A stretch of DNA of 64,000 nucleotides from an uncultured Sphingomonadaceae bacterium (GTDB lineage: Bacteria; Pseudomonadota; Alphaproteobacteria; Sphingomonadales; Sphingomonadaceae), in assembly GCA_947499975.1 (NCBI GenBank), contig CANMQE010000002.1:558001-622000 (forward strand), written 5' to 3'. A program made the position numbers and the translations under genes. Positions 34,859 through 47,045 of the stretch are shown here, piece by piece; within the stretch, counting starts at the first letter, position 1, and every line of letters starts with the position of its first letter. Below the pieces are notes generated by a model. It made no database searches. It was not told the origin of the DNA and saw nothing but the letters and a program-made list of their open reading frames with translations.

Positions 34859-35950
34859 ATGAGTTTCCGTCAAGCCTGCATGCTCGCAGCATTGCTGATC
34901 CTGCCAGCGTGTTCCGACGAGCAAGAGCAGCCCGAGGACCGGGCCGTGACCGTAGTTGCCGACAACCCGGTCATGCTTGCCGAGCAATTGCAGGTGGAGG
35001 CGGTCGGCTCCGCACGTGCTGCCACCTCGGCAGACCTGTATCCCGAAACCGCAGGCCGGGTTGTCTCGGTGCGGTTTTCGGCAGGGGACTTCGTTCGGCA
35101 GGGCCAGCCGCTGGTGGTGCTGGACAGCCGGCAGCAGCAACTAGCCGTCGAACTGGCGCAGGTGCAGGTGCAGGAAGCCTCCCAGCTCCTGGGCCGCTAT
35201 CGCCGGATCGAGGATACCGGCGCTATTTCCGACAGCCAGATCGAGGCAGGCGAAACCGCGCTCGCCTCTGCCAGGGTGGAGCTGGAGCAGGCGCGCGAGG
35301 CGCTGGCCGATCGCACCGTTCGCGCGCCTTTCAGCGGGCACATCGGCCTGACGCAGATCGACACCGGCGACCGCGTTGGCACCGATACGCTGATCGCGCA
35401 GATCGACCAGCGCAGCACGCTCTATGTCGATTTTCCCGCCCCCGAGGCCGCCTTCTCGCGCCTTACGGCGGGAACGGCGGTGGAAGTCTCTCCCTTTTCG
35501 GAACCTGACCGCACGGTGCAGGCCCGTATCCTGACGGTGGACAGCAGCATCGCGCCGGATCAGCGCACTTTCACCGTGCGCATCGCGATCGACAATTCCG
35601 ATGATCGCCTGCGCCCCGGCATGAGCTTTCGCGTCCGTTTCGACGGCGCAGGCGTGGTGCGTCCCGCCGTGCCCGAACAGGCCATCGTCTGGGGCGGGGA
35701 GGGTTCCTACCTGTGGCAGGTGGTGGATAGGGAGGCACGGCGCGTGCCGCTGACCATCGCTTCGCGCCGCGAAGGCATGGTGCTGGTGGACGCGCCGATC
35801 GGCGAGAGCGATCTCGTGATCGTGGAAGGCGTGCAGAAGGTGCGCGAGGGGCAGGCGGTGAACCTGGTTCAACCGCTGGACCTCAACGCGCAATCGGTGG
35901 AAATGCGCGGCGATGCCGAGGCAGGCGCCACCGAAAGCGACGGGGAATGA
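34859..35950 (+). CDS. RND efflux periplasmic adaptor lipoprotein
   Basis: 363 aa. A lipobox LILPACS gives Cys20, so it is inner-membrane anchored by lipid. The barrel-sandwich/lipoyl part (GRVVSVRFSAGDFVRQGQPLVVLD), a short coiled-coil hairpin (about 90-150) and the beta-barrel (IDQRSTLYVDFPAPE) follow in HlyD/MFP order. It links the RND pump and outer membrane channel of the same operon (4-nt overlap with the pump gene). Confidence 0.92.
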   Translation: MSFRQACMLAALLILPACSDEQEQPEDRAVTVVADNPVMLAEQLQVEAVGSARAATSADLYPETAGRVVSVRFSAGDFVRQGQPLVVLDSRQQQLAVELAQVQVQEASQLLGRYRRIEDTGAISDSQIEAGETALASARVELEQAREALADRTVRAPFSGHIGLTQIDTGDRVGTDTLIAQIDQRSTLYVDFPAPEAAFSRLTAGTAVEVSPFSEPDRTVQARILTVDSSIAPDQRTFTVRIAIDNSDDRLRPGMSFRVRFDGAGVVRPAVPEQAIVWGGEGSYLWQVVDREARRVPLTIASRREGMVLVDAPIGESDLVIVEGVQKVREGQAVNLVQPLDLNAQSVEMRGDAEAGATESDGE

Positions 35951-38900
35951 AGCCCGACGTCAACGATCTCCCCCTCCTCGCGGTAAAGCGGCCGCTGCTG
36001 ATCGGCGTTCTCAACCTGCTGATCGTGCTGGCGGGCGTTGCCGCCTATTTCGGGGTGGAAGTGCGCGAGTTGCCCGATGTGGACCGGCCCATCGTGACCG
36101 TGTCCGCCAATCTGCCCGGCGCCGCGCCCGAGACGATGGATGCCGAGGTGACGAGCATCCTGGAGAATGCCGTGGCGAGGGTTAGCGGCGTGCGCGAAAT
36201 CCGTTCCTCCAGCGAGGAGAACAACACGCGCATCCGGGTGGAATTCAACCCCGGCACCGATCTCGATTCCGTGGCCGCCGACGTGCGCGAGGCGGTGTCA
36301 CGGGTGACGCGCGAACTGCCCGACAGGGTGGAACAGGTGCGCGTTGTGAAGGCCGATTCCGATGCCCAGTCGATCCTGACCCTGGCGGTTTCCAGCCGGG
36401 TATACGACACGGCGGAACTGACCGACATCGTGCAGAACGACATCATTCCCGAATTGCTGACGGCAGAGGGCGTAGCCAGCATCGAGGAATTCGGATCGCG
36501 ACCGGTGCAATTGCGCGTGGCACTCAACCCGCAGCGGCTCAGCCGGTTCGGCCTGACGGTATCGGACGTTGCCGCCGCGCTGGAACGCGCGCCATTCGAT
36601 GTGCCGGTGGGCAGCTTCCGCAGCGATGCGCAGGAACTGGTGGTGCGCGCGGAGGCCAACGCCAGCGATCCTGAACGGATCAAGGACGTGGTGATCCGCG
36701 GCAACACCCGCATCGGCGATGTTGCGGAGGCCTATTTCGCCCCCGCCGACGCCACGAATTTCGTGCGGCTCAATGGCGAGCAGGTGGTGGGGCTGGGCGT
36801 GGTGCGGCAGGCTGGATCGAACACCATCGAGATTTCCGATGCCGTGAATGAAGCCGTGCTGGACGTGGATGAACGCTTTCCCGACATCGATATCCGCGTC
36901 ATTTCCGACGATGCGGAATTCATCAAGACCTCGGTTACAGAAGTGCTCATCACGCTGGGCTTCACCGTGCTGGTGGTGGTGCTCACCATGCTGCTGTTCT
37001 TCGGCGCCCTGGGGCCGACGATCATTCCCAGCACGACGATCCCCGTCGCCCTGACGGGCGTGATCGCGGGCATCTGGATGATGGGATTTTCCGTCAACCT
37101 GCTGACCTTGCTGGCACTGGTGCTGGCCACCGGCCTGATCGTGGACGATGCCATCGTCGTGCTGGAAAACGCGCAGAGGCTGCAGAAGAAAGGCTTCGGC
37201 AAGCGCGCTGCCGCCGTCATCGGCACGCGGCAGGTGTTTTTCGCCGTGGTGGCGACCACCGCAGTTCTGGTATCGGTCTTCGTGCCGATTTCCTTTTTGC
37301 CCTCGCAGGCGGGCAGATTGTTCCGCGAGTTCGGCTTCGTGCTGGCGGTAGCGGTGATCCTGTCCTCCTTCGTCGCGCTTTCGCTGGTGCCGGCGCTGGC
37401 CGCGCGGATCGATCTGACCGGCAAGGACGAGGAGGAAGCGGGCGCGCTCCACGCTTTCAGGGAAAGAATTGCGCGCGTCGGCGGACGCATCCGCAATGCC
37501 TATACCGGTGGCCTTGGCCGCTGCCTGAATCGCCCGTGGGTCACGCTGGGCGCATCTGTCGCGGCGGCCGTTGCTGCTGGCCTGCTCTATTCCGGCCTGG
37601 AGAACGAACTGGTGCCCGACGAGGATCGCGGCTCGGTAGTCGTGCGCGCGCAGGGGCCGGACGGCGTGGGCCTTGCCTTCATGGACCGCGAGCTGGACGA
37701 GGTCGAAGCGATCCTGCAGCCGCTGGTGGACGATGGCGTGATCGTCTCCATGCTGTCCATCGTGGGCCGCTACGACCCCAACCGCGTGCAGGTGAGCGCC
37801 GAACTGGCCCCGTGGGAAGATCGCGACGTAAGCCAGACCGAGGTGGTGGAGCAATTGCGCGAACCGCTGAGCGATATTCCCGGATCGCGGGCCTCGGCCA
37901 GCGGCAGGGGCACTCTCAGCTTCGGCGGAAGCGGAAGCGATTCCATCGAGGTGGCGCTGACGGGCGCGGAGTATGAAGGCATCTACGTATCCGCCCGCGC
38001 GCTGGCCGAAGCAATCGATCTTGAATCCGACATCCTTTCCAATCCCGACATATCCTACCAGCCAACGCAGCCGCAGATTTCCATCCAGATAGACAGGCGC
38101 AGCGCTGCCGATCTGGGCGTTGACCTGGGCGATCTATCGCTGGCCCTGCGCGCGATGGTGGGCGGAGTGGAAGTGGTCGATCTCAACGTCGGCGATCAGT
38201 CGATCCCGGTGTTCCTTACCGCGGAGACGGTGTCGATCAGCAATCCGGCAGACCTGCGCAACATCTACGTGCGCGGCAATGACGATACGCTGATCCCGCT
38301 TTCCAGCGTCACCACCATCGTGGAACAGGGCATTGCTGCAGAGCTGGACCGGACCGAGCAGCGCCGCGCCATCGAGGTGGAGGCCGCCATCGCGCCCGGC
38401 GTGCCGCTGGCCGATGCGGTGGAGGAAATCGAACGCCTGGCGGACGAGGTTGTCGCCGACGATATCGGCCTGTTGCTGCAGGGCGAGGCGCAGTCGCTGG
38501 AGGAAACCGGCAACGAACTGCTGCTGACCTATCTCTTCGCGCTGGTGATCGTGCTGCTGGTCCTGATTGCGCAGTTCGAGAGCATTACCAGTGCGCTGGT
38601 GGTGATGCTGACCGTGCCCTTTGCACTGGCCGCCGCCGTCTTCGCGCTGTTCATTTCGGGCACCTCGCTGAATATCTATTCGCAGATCGGGCTGGTGATG
38701 CTGATTGGCCTGATGGCCAAGAACGGCATTCTCATCGTGGAGTTTGCCGACCAGCTGCGCCAGGAAGGGCGTGATTTGCGCGAGGCGATCGAGGAAGCCG
38801 CCGCCATCCGTCTGCGCCCGATCGCGATGACGCTGGTCTCCACCGTGGTGGGCGCCGTGCCGCTGATCCTGGCCAGCGGTGCCGGGGCGGAAGCGCGCCA

Positions 38901-39078
38901 GTCCATTGGCTGGGTGATCTTCGGCGGGCTGGGGATCGCCGCCGTCTTCACCCTGTTCCTCACCCCCGTCATCTACATGGGCATCGCCCGTTTCGGCAAT
39001 TCGCGCAGCGTGGATCTGAAGCGCGTGCGGGAAGAGATAGAGGGGGCCGACGAGGGCGCGGCCCTATCTGCATCGTGA
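35947..39078 (+). CDS. RND multidrug efflux pump (AcrB/HAE1 type)
   Basis: 1043 aa, normal for the HAE1 family. Twelve TM helices in the 1+5+1+5 pattern with two large periplasmic loops (about 40-330 and 560-870). TM4 has LALVLATGLIVDDAIVVLEN, which includes the proton-relay Asp pair. The substrate spectrum cannot be read from the sequence; organic acids, dyes or antibiotics are common. Overlaps both neighbours by 4 nt, so pump, adaptor and channel are made together. Confidence 0.95.
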   Translation: MKPDVNDLPLLAVKRPLLIGVLNLLIVLAGVAAYFGVEVRELPDVDRPIVTVSANLPGAAPETMDAEVTSILENAVARVSGVREIRSSSEENNTRIRVEFNPGTDLDSVAADVREAVSRVTRELPDRVEQVRVVKADSDAQSILTLAVSSRVYDTAELTDIVQNDIIPELLTAEGVASIEEFGSRPVQLRVALNPQRLSRFGLTVSDVAAALERAPFDVPVGSFRSDAQELVVRAEANASDPERIKDVVIRGNTRIGDVAEAYFAPADATNFVRLNGEQVVGLGVVRQAGSNTIEISDAVNEAVLDVDERFPDIDIRVISDDAEFIKTSVTEVLITLGFTVLVVVLTMLLFFGALGPTIIPSTTIPVALTGVIAGIWMMGFSVNLLTLLALVLATGLIVDDAIVVLENAQRLQKKGFGKRAAAVIGTRQVFFAVVATTAVLVSVFVPISFLPSQAGRLFREFGFVLAVAVILSSFVALSLVPALAARIDLTGKDEEEAGALHAFRERIARVGGRIRNAYTGGLGRCLNRPWVTLGASVAAAVAAGLLYSGLENELVPDEDRGSVVVRAQGPDGVGLAFMDRELDEVEAILQPLVDDGVIVSMLSIVGRYDPNRVQVSAELAPWEDRDVSQTEVVEQLREPLSDIPGSRASASGRGTLSFGGSGSDSIEVALTGAEYEGIYVSARALAEAIDLESDILSNPDISYQPTQPQISIQIDRRSAADLGVDLGDLSLALRAMVGGVEVVDLNVGDQSIPVFLTAETVSISNPADLRNIYVRGNDDTLIPLSSVTTIVEQGIAAELDRTEQRRAIEVEAAIAPGVPLADAVEEIERLADEVVADDIGLLLQGEAQSLEETGNELLLTYLFALVIVLLVLIAQFESITSALVVMLTVPFALAAAVFALFISGTSLNIYSQIGLVMLIGLMAKNGILIVEFADQLRQEGRDLREAIEEAAAIRLRPIAMTLVSTVVGAVPLILASGAGAEARQSIGWVIFGGLGIAAVFTLFLTPVIYMGIARFGNSRSVDLKRVREEIEGADEGAALSAS

Positions 39079-40460
39079 ACGCGGTTCGCATCATGATCGG
39101 GCGCGTTTTCGTTCCCATTGCAGGCGCGCTTGCCCTGTCCGCCTGTGCCACGCCGATCCCGGATGCACCGGGAGCGGCGAACGTGGAATTGCCGCAGGAA
39201 TTCGCCTCCGCCTATCGCCCTCCGCTGGATCGGGATGCGAACTGGTGGGAAGGTTTCGAGGATCCCAGGCTGAACGCGCTGGTCGAGACAGCGCTGATCG
39301 CCAACCTCGATATCGCCACGACGCGGGAGCGGCTCTCGGCATCGCGCGCGCTGTTGCGGGCGGCACGCGGCGACAGGTTGCCCAGCATTGACGGGGCAGC
39401 CGATGTCGGCATTGATGCGTCGTCGGGCGATATTGCGGACACGCTCTCGGCAGGTGCGGTCGCCCTGTTCGATCCCGATATTTCCGGCAGGCTCTCGGCG
39501 CAGATAGAGGCCGCTTCGGCCCGCGCCGCCGCCGCCGAATATCTCGTCGCCGATCAGGAGCGGCTGGTGGCAGCAGAAGTCGCGCGGCAATATATCGAGC
39601 TGCGCCGCACCGGGGAGCGGCTGGTGTTGCTGGGCGAATCCACCCGCCTGCAGGAGCAGACGCTGCGCATCGTCACCCTGCGTTTCGAAGCGGGTCTTTC
39701 CGCCAATCTCGACGTGCGCCGTGCCGCTGCCGACCTTGCGCAGACGCGTGCGCAAAGCGGCCTGCTGGAATTGCAGCGCGCTCGCGCGGCGCACGCGCTG
39801 GCGATCCTGACGGGTGAGGTGCCTCGTTCCGCTCCGCCCGTGGACGAGGACCAGGGCCGCATCCCGGCCTTTGCCGGCGGGCCACCGCTGGGCATGCCCG
39901 CAGACCTGCTGCGCCGCCGACCCGATCTGCTGGTGGCCGAGGCCGATCTCCTGGAAGCCGCCGCGAATGTTGGGATAGAGCGATCGGACCTGCTGCCATC
40001 ACTCACCATCACCGGCCGGGCGCTGCTGGGCGATGGCTCTTTCGGAGGCATCGTTTCCGATTTCCTAACCGGTCTTGGCGCGGCGCTGGACTTGCCGCTG
40101 TTCGATGGGGGCAGGCGGCGTGCGGAAGTGGATGCCGCGCAGTTCGAATTGCAGGCGCGGTTCCTCGAATACCGGCAGGGCGTGCTGGGCGTGATGGGCG
40201 AGGTGGAGAACGCGCTGGTGGGGATCGAATCCTATTCGCAGCGCAACGCCGATCTGACGCAGGCCATCACGGAAAGCGAGCGCGCCTTCGAACAGTCCAA
40301 CGCGCTTTATCGCGAGGGGCTTGCAAGCCTGTTCGACGTGCTCGATTCCCAGCGCCAGCTCATCAGTAGCCGGCAGGCCTTGATCGATAGCGAGGCGGCG
40401 CTGGCCGCATCTTTTATCGACCTCTATTCCGCCGTGGGTGCGTCGACGCCCGTCGTCTAG
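39075..40460 (+). CDS. RND outer membrane factor, NodT family
   Basis: 461 aa. A lipobox LSACATP follows the GTG start (GTGA overlap with the pump gene); an ATG at 39093 is an alternative. Two OEP repeats (about 70-255 and 265-455), each with a long helical hairpin, match TolC-type trimeric channels. GMPADLLRRRPDLLVAEADL is the standard NodT segment. Completes a tripartite exporter. Confidence 0.93.
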   Translation: MNAVRIMIGRVFVPIAGALALSACATPIPDAPGAANVELPQEFASAYRPPLDRDANWWEGFEDPRLNALVETALIANLDIATTRERLSASRALLRAARGDRLPSIDGAADVGIDASSGDIADTLSAGAVALFDPDISGRLSAQIEAASARAAAAEYLVADQERLVAAEVARQYIELRRTGERLVLLGESTRLQEQTLRIVTLRFEAGLSANLDVRRAAADLAQTRAQSGLLELQRARAAHALAILTGEVPRSAPPVDEDQGRIPAFAGGPPLGMPADLLRRRPDLLVAEADLLEAAANVGIERSDLLPSLTITGRALLGDGSFGGIVSDFLTGLGAALDLPLFDGGRRRAEVDAAQFELQARFLEYRQGVLGVMGEVENALVGIESYSQRNADLTQAITESERAFEQSNALYREGLASLFDVLDSQRQLISSRQALIDSEAALAASFIDLYSAVGASTPVV

Positions 40461-40508
40461 GGCACGCTGCGGGGGCTGGCGCGTTGGGACCAAAGCTGAC
40501 TATCCGTA

Positions 40509-40534
40509 GCGCCGCGCCCTTGTTATCGCGGCGC
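40509..40534. repeat. 8-bp inverted repeat before mccB
   Basis: GCGCCGCG and CGCGGCGC with a 10-bp spacer, between the efflux operon and mccB. No T-run follows, so a terminator is not supported; an operator or an mRNA hairpin is possible. Confidence 0.3.
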
Positions 40535-40581
40535 ATCGCCAGCATTGCTGGTTACGCATGAAACCGTCTAAGGCCCTGAAC

Positions 40582-42182
<1,601 letters not shown>

Positions 42183-42183
<1 letters not shown>

Positions 42184-44060
42184 TGGCCATGATTTCCAAG
42201 CTTCTCATCGCCAACCGCGGCGAAATCGCCTGCCGCATCATCCGCACCGCGCGCGAGATGAACGTGGCCACCGTCGCCGTTTACTCCGATGCCGATCGCC
42301 ACGCGGCGCATGTGCGCGCAGCGGACGAGGCCGTGCACATCGGCCCGCCCGCCGCTGCCCAAAGCTATCTCGACGGCGAGAAGATCATCGCCGCAGCAAA
42401 AGAGACAGGCGCCGAGGCGATCCATCCGGGCTACGGCTTCCTGTCCGAAAACGCTGGCTTCGCCCAGGCCGTGATCGATGCAGGCCTGATCTGGGTGGGG
42501 CCAAAGCCCTCCAGCATCGAGGCGATGGGTCTGAAGGATTCCGCGAAGGAGCGGATGATCGCCGCCAACGTGCCGGTAACGCCCGGCTATCTGGGTGAAG
42601 ACCAGTCGGTGGAGCGTCTGAAGGCAGAGGCCGACGCCATCGGCTATCCCGTGCTGATCAAGGCCGTGGCCGGCGGCGGCGGCAAGGGCATGCGCAAGGT
42701 GGACGATCCTGCGAATTTCGAGGCCGACCTGCAATCGTGCAAGCGCGAGGCAAAGGCCAGCTTCGGCAATGACGAGGTGCTGCTGGAAAAGTGGATCACC
42801 TCGCCCCGCCACATTGAAGTGCAGGTGTTCGGCGATGCCCACGGCAACGTCGTCCACCTGTTCGAACGCGATTGCTCCCTCCAGCGGCGCCACCAGAAAG
42901 TGATCGAGGAAGCGCCCGCTCCCGGTATGGACGAGGCCACGCGCGAGGAAATCTGCGCCGCCGCCGTGCGCGCGGCGAAGGCGGTGGATTACGAGGGCGC
43001 GGGCACCATCGAATTCATTGCCGATGCCAGCGAAGGGCTGCGCGCAGACCGCATCTTCTTCATGGAAATGAACACGCGGCTGCAGGTGGAGCATCCCGTG
43101 ACGGAGGAGATCACCGGGGTGGACCTGGTGGAGTGGCAACTGCGCGTGGCAAGCGGTGAAACCCTGCCGCTGACGCAGGACGAGCTTTTCATCGACGGCC
43201 ACGCCATCGAGGCGCGGCTCTATGCAGAGGATCCGGCCAGCGGCTTCCTGCCTTCCACCGGACCGCTGGAACATTTCGACCTTGGCAATGTCGGTCGCAT
43301 CGAAACGGGCGTGGAAGAAGGCGACGTGATCTCGCCGCATTACGATCCGATGGTGGCCAAGCTGGTCGCCTGGGGCGATACGCGCGACGAGGCGATCGAG
43401 GAGCTGGCTGCCATTGCGGAAGGCGTGGAAATCTGGCCGGTGAAAACCAATGCCGCCTTCCTCGCCAATGCCCTGCTGGACGATGATTTCGGCGATGCCA
43501 ATCTCGACACGGGCTTTATCGAGCGCAAGCTGGACGCGCTTGTGGGTGCAGACGACGCCGACGACGCGATCTGGCAGACCGCTGCCGATTTTACCCTGAT
43601 GGCAGCGATGGATGACACGGTGCCAAGCGCGCTGGGCTTCCGCCTGAACGCCGCGCCGCGTATCGCCGCCACGCTGGGCTACAAGGGCGAGGTTCGCACG
43701 GTCTCGGCACGCGGCAAGCAGGACGCGGCCCATGCCACCGGCTTTGTCGAAGACGCGCGCACGCTGGTGTTCGCCGACGGGCAGAGTTTCGAATTCACCC
43801 GCGATGCCCGCGGCACGGGCGCGGCGGCAGCAGGGGATGGCGCGATCCTTGCCCCCATGCCGGGCAAGGTGATCGCGGTGGATGTGGCAGAGGGTGACAA
43901 GGTCAACGCAGGCCAGCGCCTGATGGTGCTGGAAGCGATGAAGATGGAGCACGCGCTTACCGCGCCTTTCGACGGCACGGTGACGCAGCTTTGCGCCAGC
44001 GAAGGCGGGCAGGTGCAGGTGGAAGCCATGCTGGCCGTGGTGGAGAAGGACGAGGGCTGA
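42183..44060 (+). CDS. mccA: methylcrotonoyl-CoA carboxylase, biotin subunit
   Basis: 625 aa. Biotin carboxylase domain about 1-450 (LLIANRGEIACRIIRTAREM; KAVAGGGGKGMRKV; FMEMNTRLQVEHPVTEEITG), a linker and the biotinyl domain at the end with VLEAMKMEHAL, the Lys there being the biotin site. Carboxylates biotin with ATP and passes CO2 to MccB. It overlaps maoC by 1 nt. The propionyl-CoA homologue is excluded mainly by the MccB-type partner and the gene context. Confidence 0.93.
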
Positions 44061-44512
44061 TGGCAGGCAAGTTCTACGACGAATGGCAGGTGGGCGAGAC
44101 AATCGCGCACGATATCCGCCGCACGGTGACAGAGACCGACAATTTGCTGTTCTCCACCATGACGCACAATCCGCAGCCGCTCCATCTCGATGCGCAGGCG
44201 GCCAGCGAAAGCGAGTTCGGCCAGATCCTGGTGAACGGCACTTTCACCTTTGCGCTGATGGTGGGGCTGAGCGTGGGCGACACCACGCTGGGCACGCTGG
44301 TGGCAAACCTTGGCTATGACAAGCTGCTGCATCCAAAGCCCACTTTTCTTGGCGACACGCTGCGTGCTGAGACGGAGGTGGTGGAAAAGCGCGAGAGCAA
44401 GTCCCGCCCCGGCTCCGGCATCGTCGCCTTCAGGCACCGCCTGCTGAACCAGCGCGACGAGGTGGTGTGCGAATGCCTGCGCATGGCGTTGATCAAGGGC
44501 AGCGCCGCGTGA
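44060..44512 (+). CDS. MaoC-like enoyl-CoA hydratase
   Basis: 150 aa hot-dog fold. TETDNLLFSTMTHNPQPLHLD carries the catalytic Asn/His region of MaoC hydratases and ILVNGTFTFALMVGLSV is the conserved central helix. The mycobacterial gene in the same position (Rv2499c) hydrates 3-methylglutaconyl-CoA and itaconyl-CoA-type substrates. The same role is inferred here from gene order mccB-mccA-maoC-citE. It overlaps citE by 4 nt. Confidence 0.85.
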   Translation: MAGKFYDEWQVGETIAHDIRRTVTETDNLLFSTMTHNPQPLHLDAQAASESEFGQILVNGTFTFALMVGLSVGDTTLGTLVANLGYDKLLHPKPTFLGDTLRAETEVVEKRESKSRPGSGIVAFRHRLLNQRDEVVCECLRMALIKGSAA

Positions 44513-45345
44513 AGCTGCGCAGCCTGCTGTTCGTGCCTGCCGACCGGCCGGAGCGTTTTGCCAAGGCTGCCGCCAGCGGGGCCGATGCGATCATCATCGA
44601 CCTGGAGGATTCGGTTGCGCCTGCCAACAAGGCGAAGGGCAGGGAGGCCGTGGCCGAGTTCCTGCAATCGCCGTGCGACGTGCCCGTAATCGTGCGCGTT
44701 AATCCGCTCGATAGCGCAGAGACCGCGCGCGATCTTGCTGCGGTCCTGCCGAACCCGCCAGCAGGCGTGATGCTGCCCAAGGCCGAGGGCACGAAAAGCG
44801 TCGAGCGACTGGCTGGCATGATGGACGGCGCGGCGATCCCCATCCTGCCCATCGCTACCGAAACGCCTGCCGCGATTTTCGAGCTTGGCTCGTACCGCGA
44901 AACCTCCTCTGCCCTGATGGGGCTGACCTGGGGTGCAGAAGACCTGCCCGCCGCCATCGGGGCGGCATCCTCTCGCGAGGATGACGGCAGCTATACTGCG
45001 CCCTACCAATTGGCGCGCAGCCTTACGCTGATGGGTGCACATGCCGCCGGCGTGCCCGCCATCGAGACAGTCTATCCCGATATCAAGGATACAGACGGCC
45101 TCGCCGCCTACGCCGCGCGAGGGCGGCGCGACGGGTTTGCCGGCATGATGGCGATCCACCCCGCTCAGGTGGCGATCATCAATGATGCCTTCGCCCCCTC
45201 GGAAGAGGAAATCGCCCATGCACGGGCCATAGTTGACGCCTTTGCCGAGGCACCCGATGCAGGCGCGCTGCAACTGGGCGGCAAGATGATCGACAGGCCG
45301 CACCTGGTGCAGGCGCAGCGATTGCTGGCGCGGGCAGGCGAATAG
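44509..45345 (+). CDS. CitE-like 3-hydroxyacyl-CoA lyase (HpcH/HpaI family)
   Basis: 278 aa from GTG 44509 (GTGA overlap with maoC). TIM-barrel lyase marks: RSLLFVPADRPERFAKAA, DAIIIDLEDSVAP, VIVRVNPLDS, GVMLPKAEG, TETPAAIF and LTWGAEDLPAAIGA. CitE-like proteins without citrate-lyase partners cleave malyl- or citramalyl-type CoA esters. The mycobacterial orthologue by position (Rv2498c) cleaves (R)-HMG-CoA and (R)-citramalyl-type CoA esters. No HMG-CoA lyase of the ordinary type is seen in this window, which supports that role. Confidence 0.85.
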   Translation: MKLRSLLFVPADRPERFAKAAASGADAIIIDLEDSVAPANKAKGREAVAEFLQSPCDVPVIVRVNPLDSAETARDLAAVLPNPPAGVMLPKAEGTKSVERLAGMMDGAAIPILPIATETPAAIFELGSYRETSSALMGLTWGAEDLPAAIGAASSREDDGSYTAPYQLARSLTLMGAHAAGVPAIETVYPDIKDTDGLAAYAARGRRDGFAGMMAIHPAQVAIINDAFAPSEEEIAHARAIVDAFAEAPDAGALQLGGKMIDRPHLVQAQRLLARAGE

Positions 45346-45525
45346 GCGCGCAGCCGCACCGCGCGCCCCGTCCACCTCTTTTTCGGCACCAATTCCGCAC
45401 CCCTCGCGTTCAATGGGCGAAGGGGCGCGCGGCATCGCTGCGTCCCGCCGGAAAAATAGTCTTGCATGAAACTATCTCGCCTGACAGGCGAGGGGGCAAG
45501 ACAGATCGAGAGAGGAAATCCAGCC

Positions 45526-47034
45526 ATGCGACAGGTCCACCATTTCATCGACGGCGAGCATCACCAGACGCCCGATGCGCGCAAGCACGACATCTGGAAC
45601 CCTTCGACGGGCGAGGTGCAGGCGCAGGTATCGCTGGGCGATTCCGCGCTGCTGGATCGCGCCGTGGCCACCGCCAAGAAGGTGCAGGGTGAATGGGCCA
45701 CCACCAATCCGCAAAAGCGCGCCCGCGTGATGTTCGCCTTCAAGGAACTGATCGAGGCGAACATGCAGGAGTTGGCAGAGCTGCTCTCCAGCGAGCATGG
45801 CAAGGTGGTGGACGATGCCAAGGGCGATGTTCAGCGCGGGCTGGAAGTGATCGAATACGCCTGCGGCATTCCGCAGGTTTCCAAGGGCGAACACACACTC
45901 GGCGCAGGCACCGGCATCGACGTGTATTCCATGCGCCAGCCCATCGGCATCGGCGCGGGCATCACCCCGTTCAATTTCCCCGCGATGATCCCGATGTGGA
46001 TGTTCGGCATGGCGATCGCGGCGGGCAACGCCTTCATCCTGAAGCCTTCAGAACGTGATCCTTCCGTGCCGGTAAGGCTGGCTGAACTTTTCATGGAAGC
46101 CGGCGCGCCCAAGGGACTGCTGCAGGTGGTGCATGGTGACAAGGAGATGGTGGACGCCATTCTCGATCACCCAGACATCGCCGGTGTCAGCTTCGTAGGC
46201 TCCAGCGACATCGCGCATTACGTCTACCGCCGCGGGGCCGATAACGGCAAGCGCGTGCAGGCCATGGGCGGCGCGAAGAACCACGGCATTGTGATGCCCG
46301 ATGCCGATCTCGACATGGTGGTGAACGATCTGGCCGGTGCGGCCTTCGGCTCTGCCGGGGAGCGCTGCATGGCACTGCCGGTGGTGGTGCCCGTGGGCGC
46401 CGACACGGCGGAGCGGCTGAAGGATAAGCTGATCCCGGCTATCGAGAAACTGCGCATCGGCGTTTCCAACGATCCCGACGCGCATTACGGCCCTGTCGTC
46501 ACGCCCGAGCACAAGGCGCGGATCGAGAAGTGGATCGACACCGCCGAGAACGAGGGCAGCGAAGTCGTGGTGGATGGCCGCGGGTTCAGCCTGCAGGGCC
46601 ACGAGAAGGGCTTTTTCGTCGGGCCGACCTTGCTGGATCATGTCACCACCGACATGGAAAGCTACAAGGAAGAAATCTTCGGCCCCGTTCTGCAGATCGT
46701 GCGCGCCGACGATTTCGAACACGCCGTGCGTCTGCCGAGCGAGCACCAGTATGGCAATGGCGTGGCCATCTTCACCCGCAACGGGCATGCCGCGCGCGAA
46801 TTTGCCGCGCGTGTCGATGTGGGCATGGTGGGCATTAACGTGCCGATCCCCGTGCCCGTCAGCTATCACACCTTCGGCGGCTGGAAGCGTAGTGCCTTTG
46901 GCGACACGAACCAGTACGGCACCGAGGGGCTGAAATTCTGGACCAAGGTGAAAACCGTGACCCAGCGCTGGCCCGATGGCGCCAGTGACCTTGGGGGCGA
47001 CGGTTCCAACGCCTTCCTCATCCCGACGCTTTAG
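45526..47034 (+). CDS. mmsA: CoA-acylating methylmalonate-semialdehyde dehydrogenase
   Basis: 502 aa from ATG 45526 with GAGAGGAAA before it; an ATG at 45466 gives an extra 20 residues unlike the family. ALDH fold with PFNFPAMIPMWMF and, as catalytic Cys, GERCMALPVVVPVG; the NAD site GSSDIAHYVYRRGA is present. Converts (S)-methylmalonate semialdehyde to propionyl-CoA (valine, and thymine-like compounds). The 11-nt gap then a lipoprotein gene separates it from mmsB. Confidence 0.95.
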   Translation: MRQVHHFIDGEHHQTPDARKHDIWNPSTGEVQAQVSLGDSALLDRAVATAKKVQGEWATTNPQKRARVMFAFKELIEANMQELAELLSSEHGKVVDDAKGDVQRGLEVIEYACGIPQVSKGEHTLGAGTGIDVYSMRQPIGIGAGITPFNFPAMIPMWMFGMAIAAGNAFILKPSERDPSVPVRLAELFMEAGAPKGLLQVVHGDKEMVDAILDHPDIAGVSFVGSSDIAHYVYRRGADNGKRVQAMGGAKNHGIVMPDADLDMVVNDLAGAAFGSAGERCMALPVVVPVGADTAERLKDKLIPAIEKLRIGVSNDPDAHYGPVVTPEHKARIEKWIDTAENEGSEVVVDGRGFSLQGHEKGFFVGPTLLDHVTTDMESYKEEIFGPVLQIVRADDFEHAVRLPSEHQYGNGVAIFTRNGHAAREFAARVDVGMVGINVPIPVPVSYHTFGGWKRSAFGDTNQYGTEGLKFWTKVKTVTQRWPDGASDLGGDGSNAFLIPTL

Positions 47035-47045
47035 GGAGGTCCGCG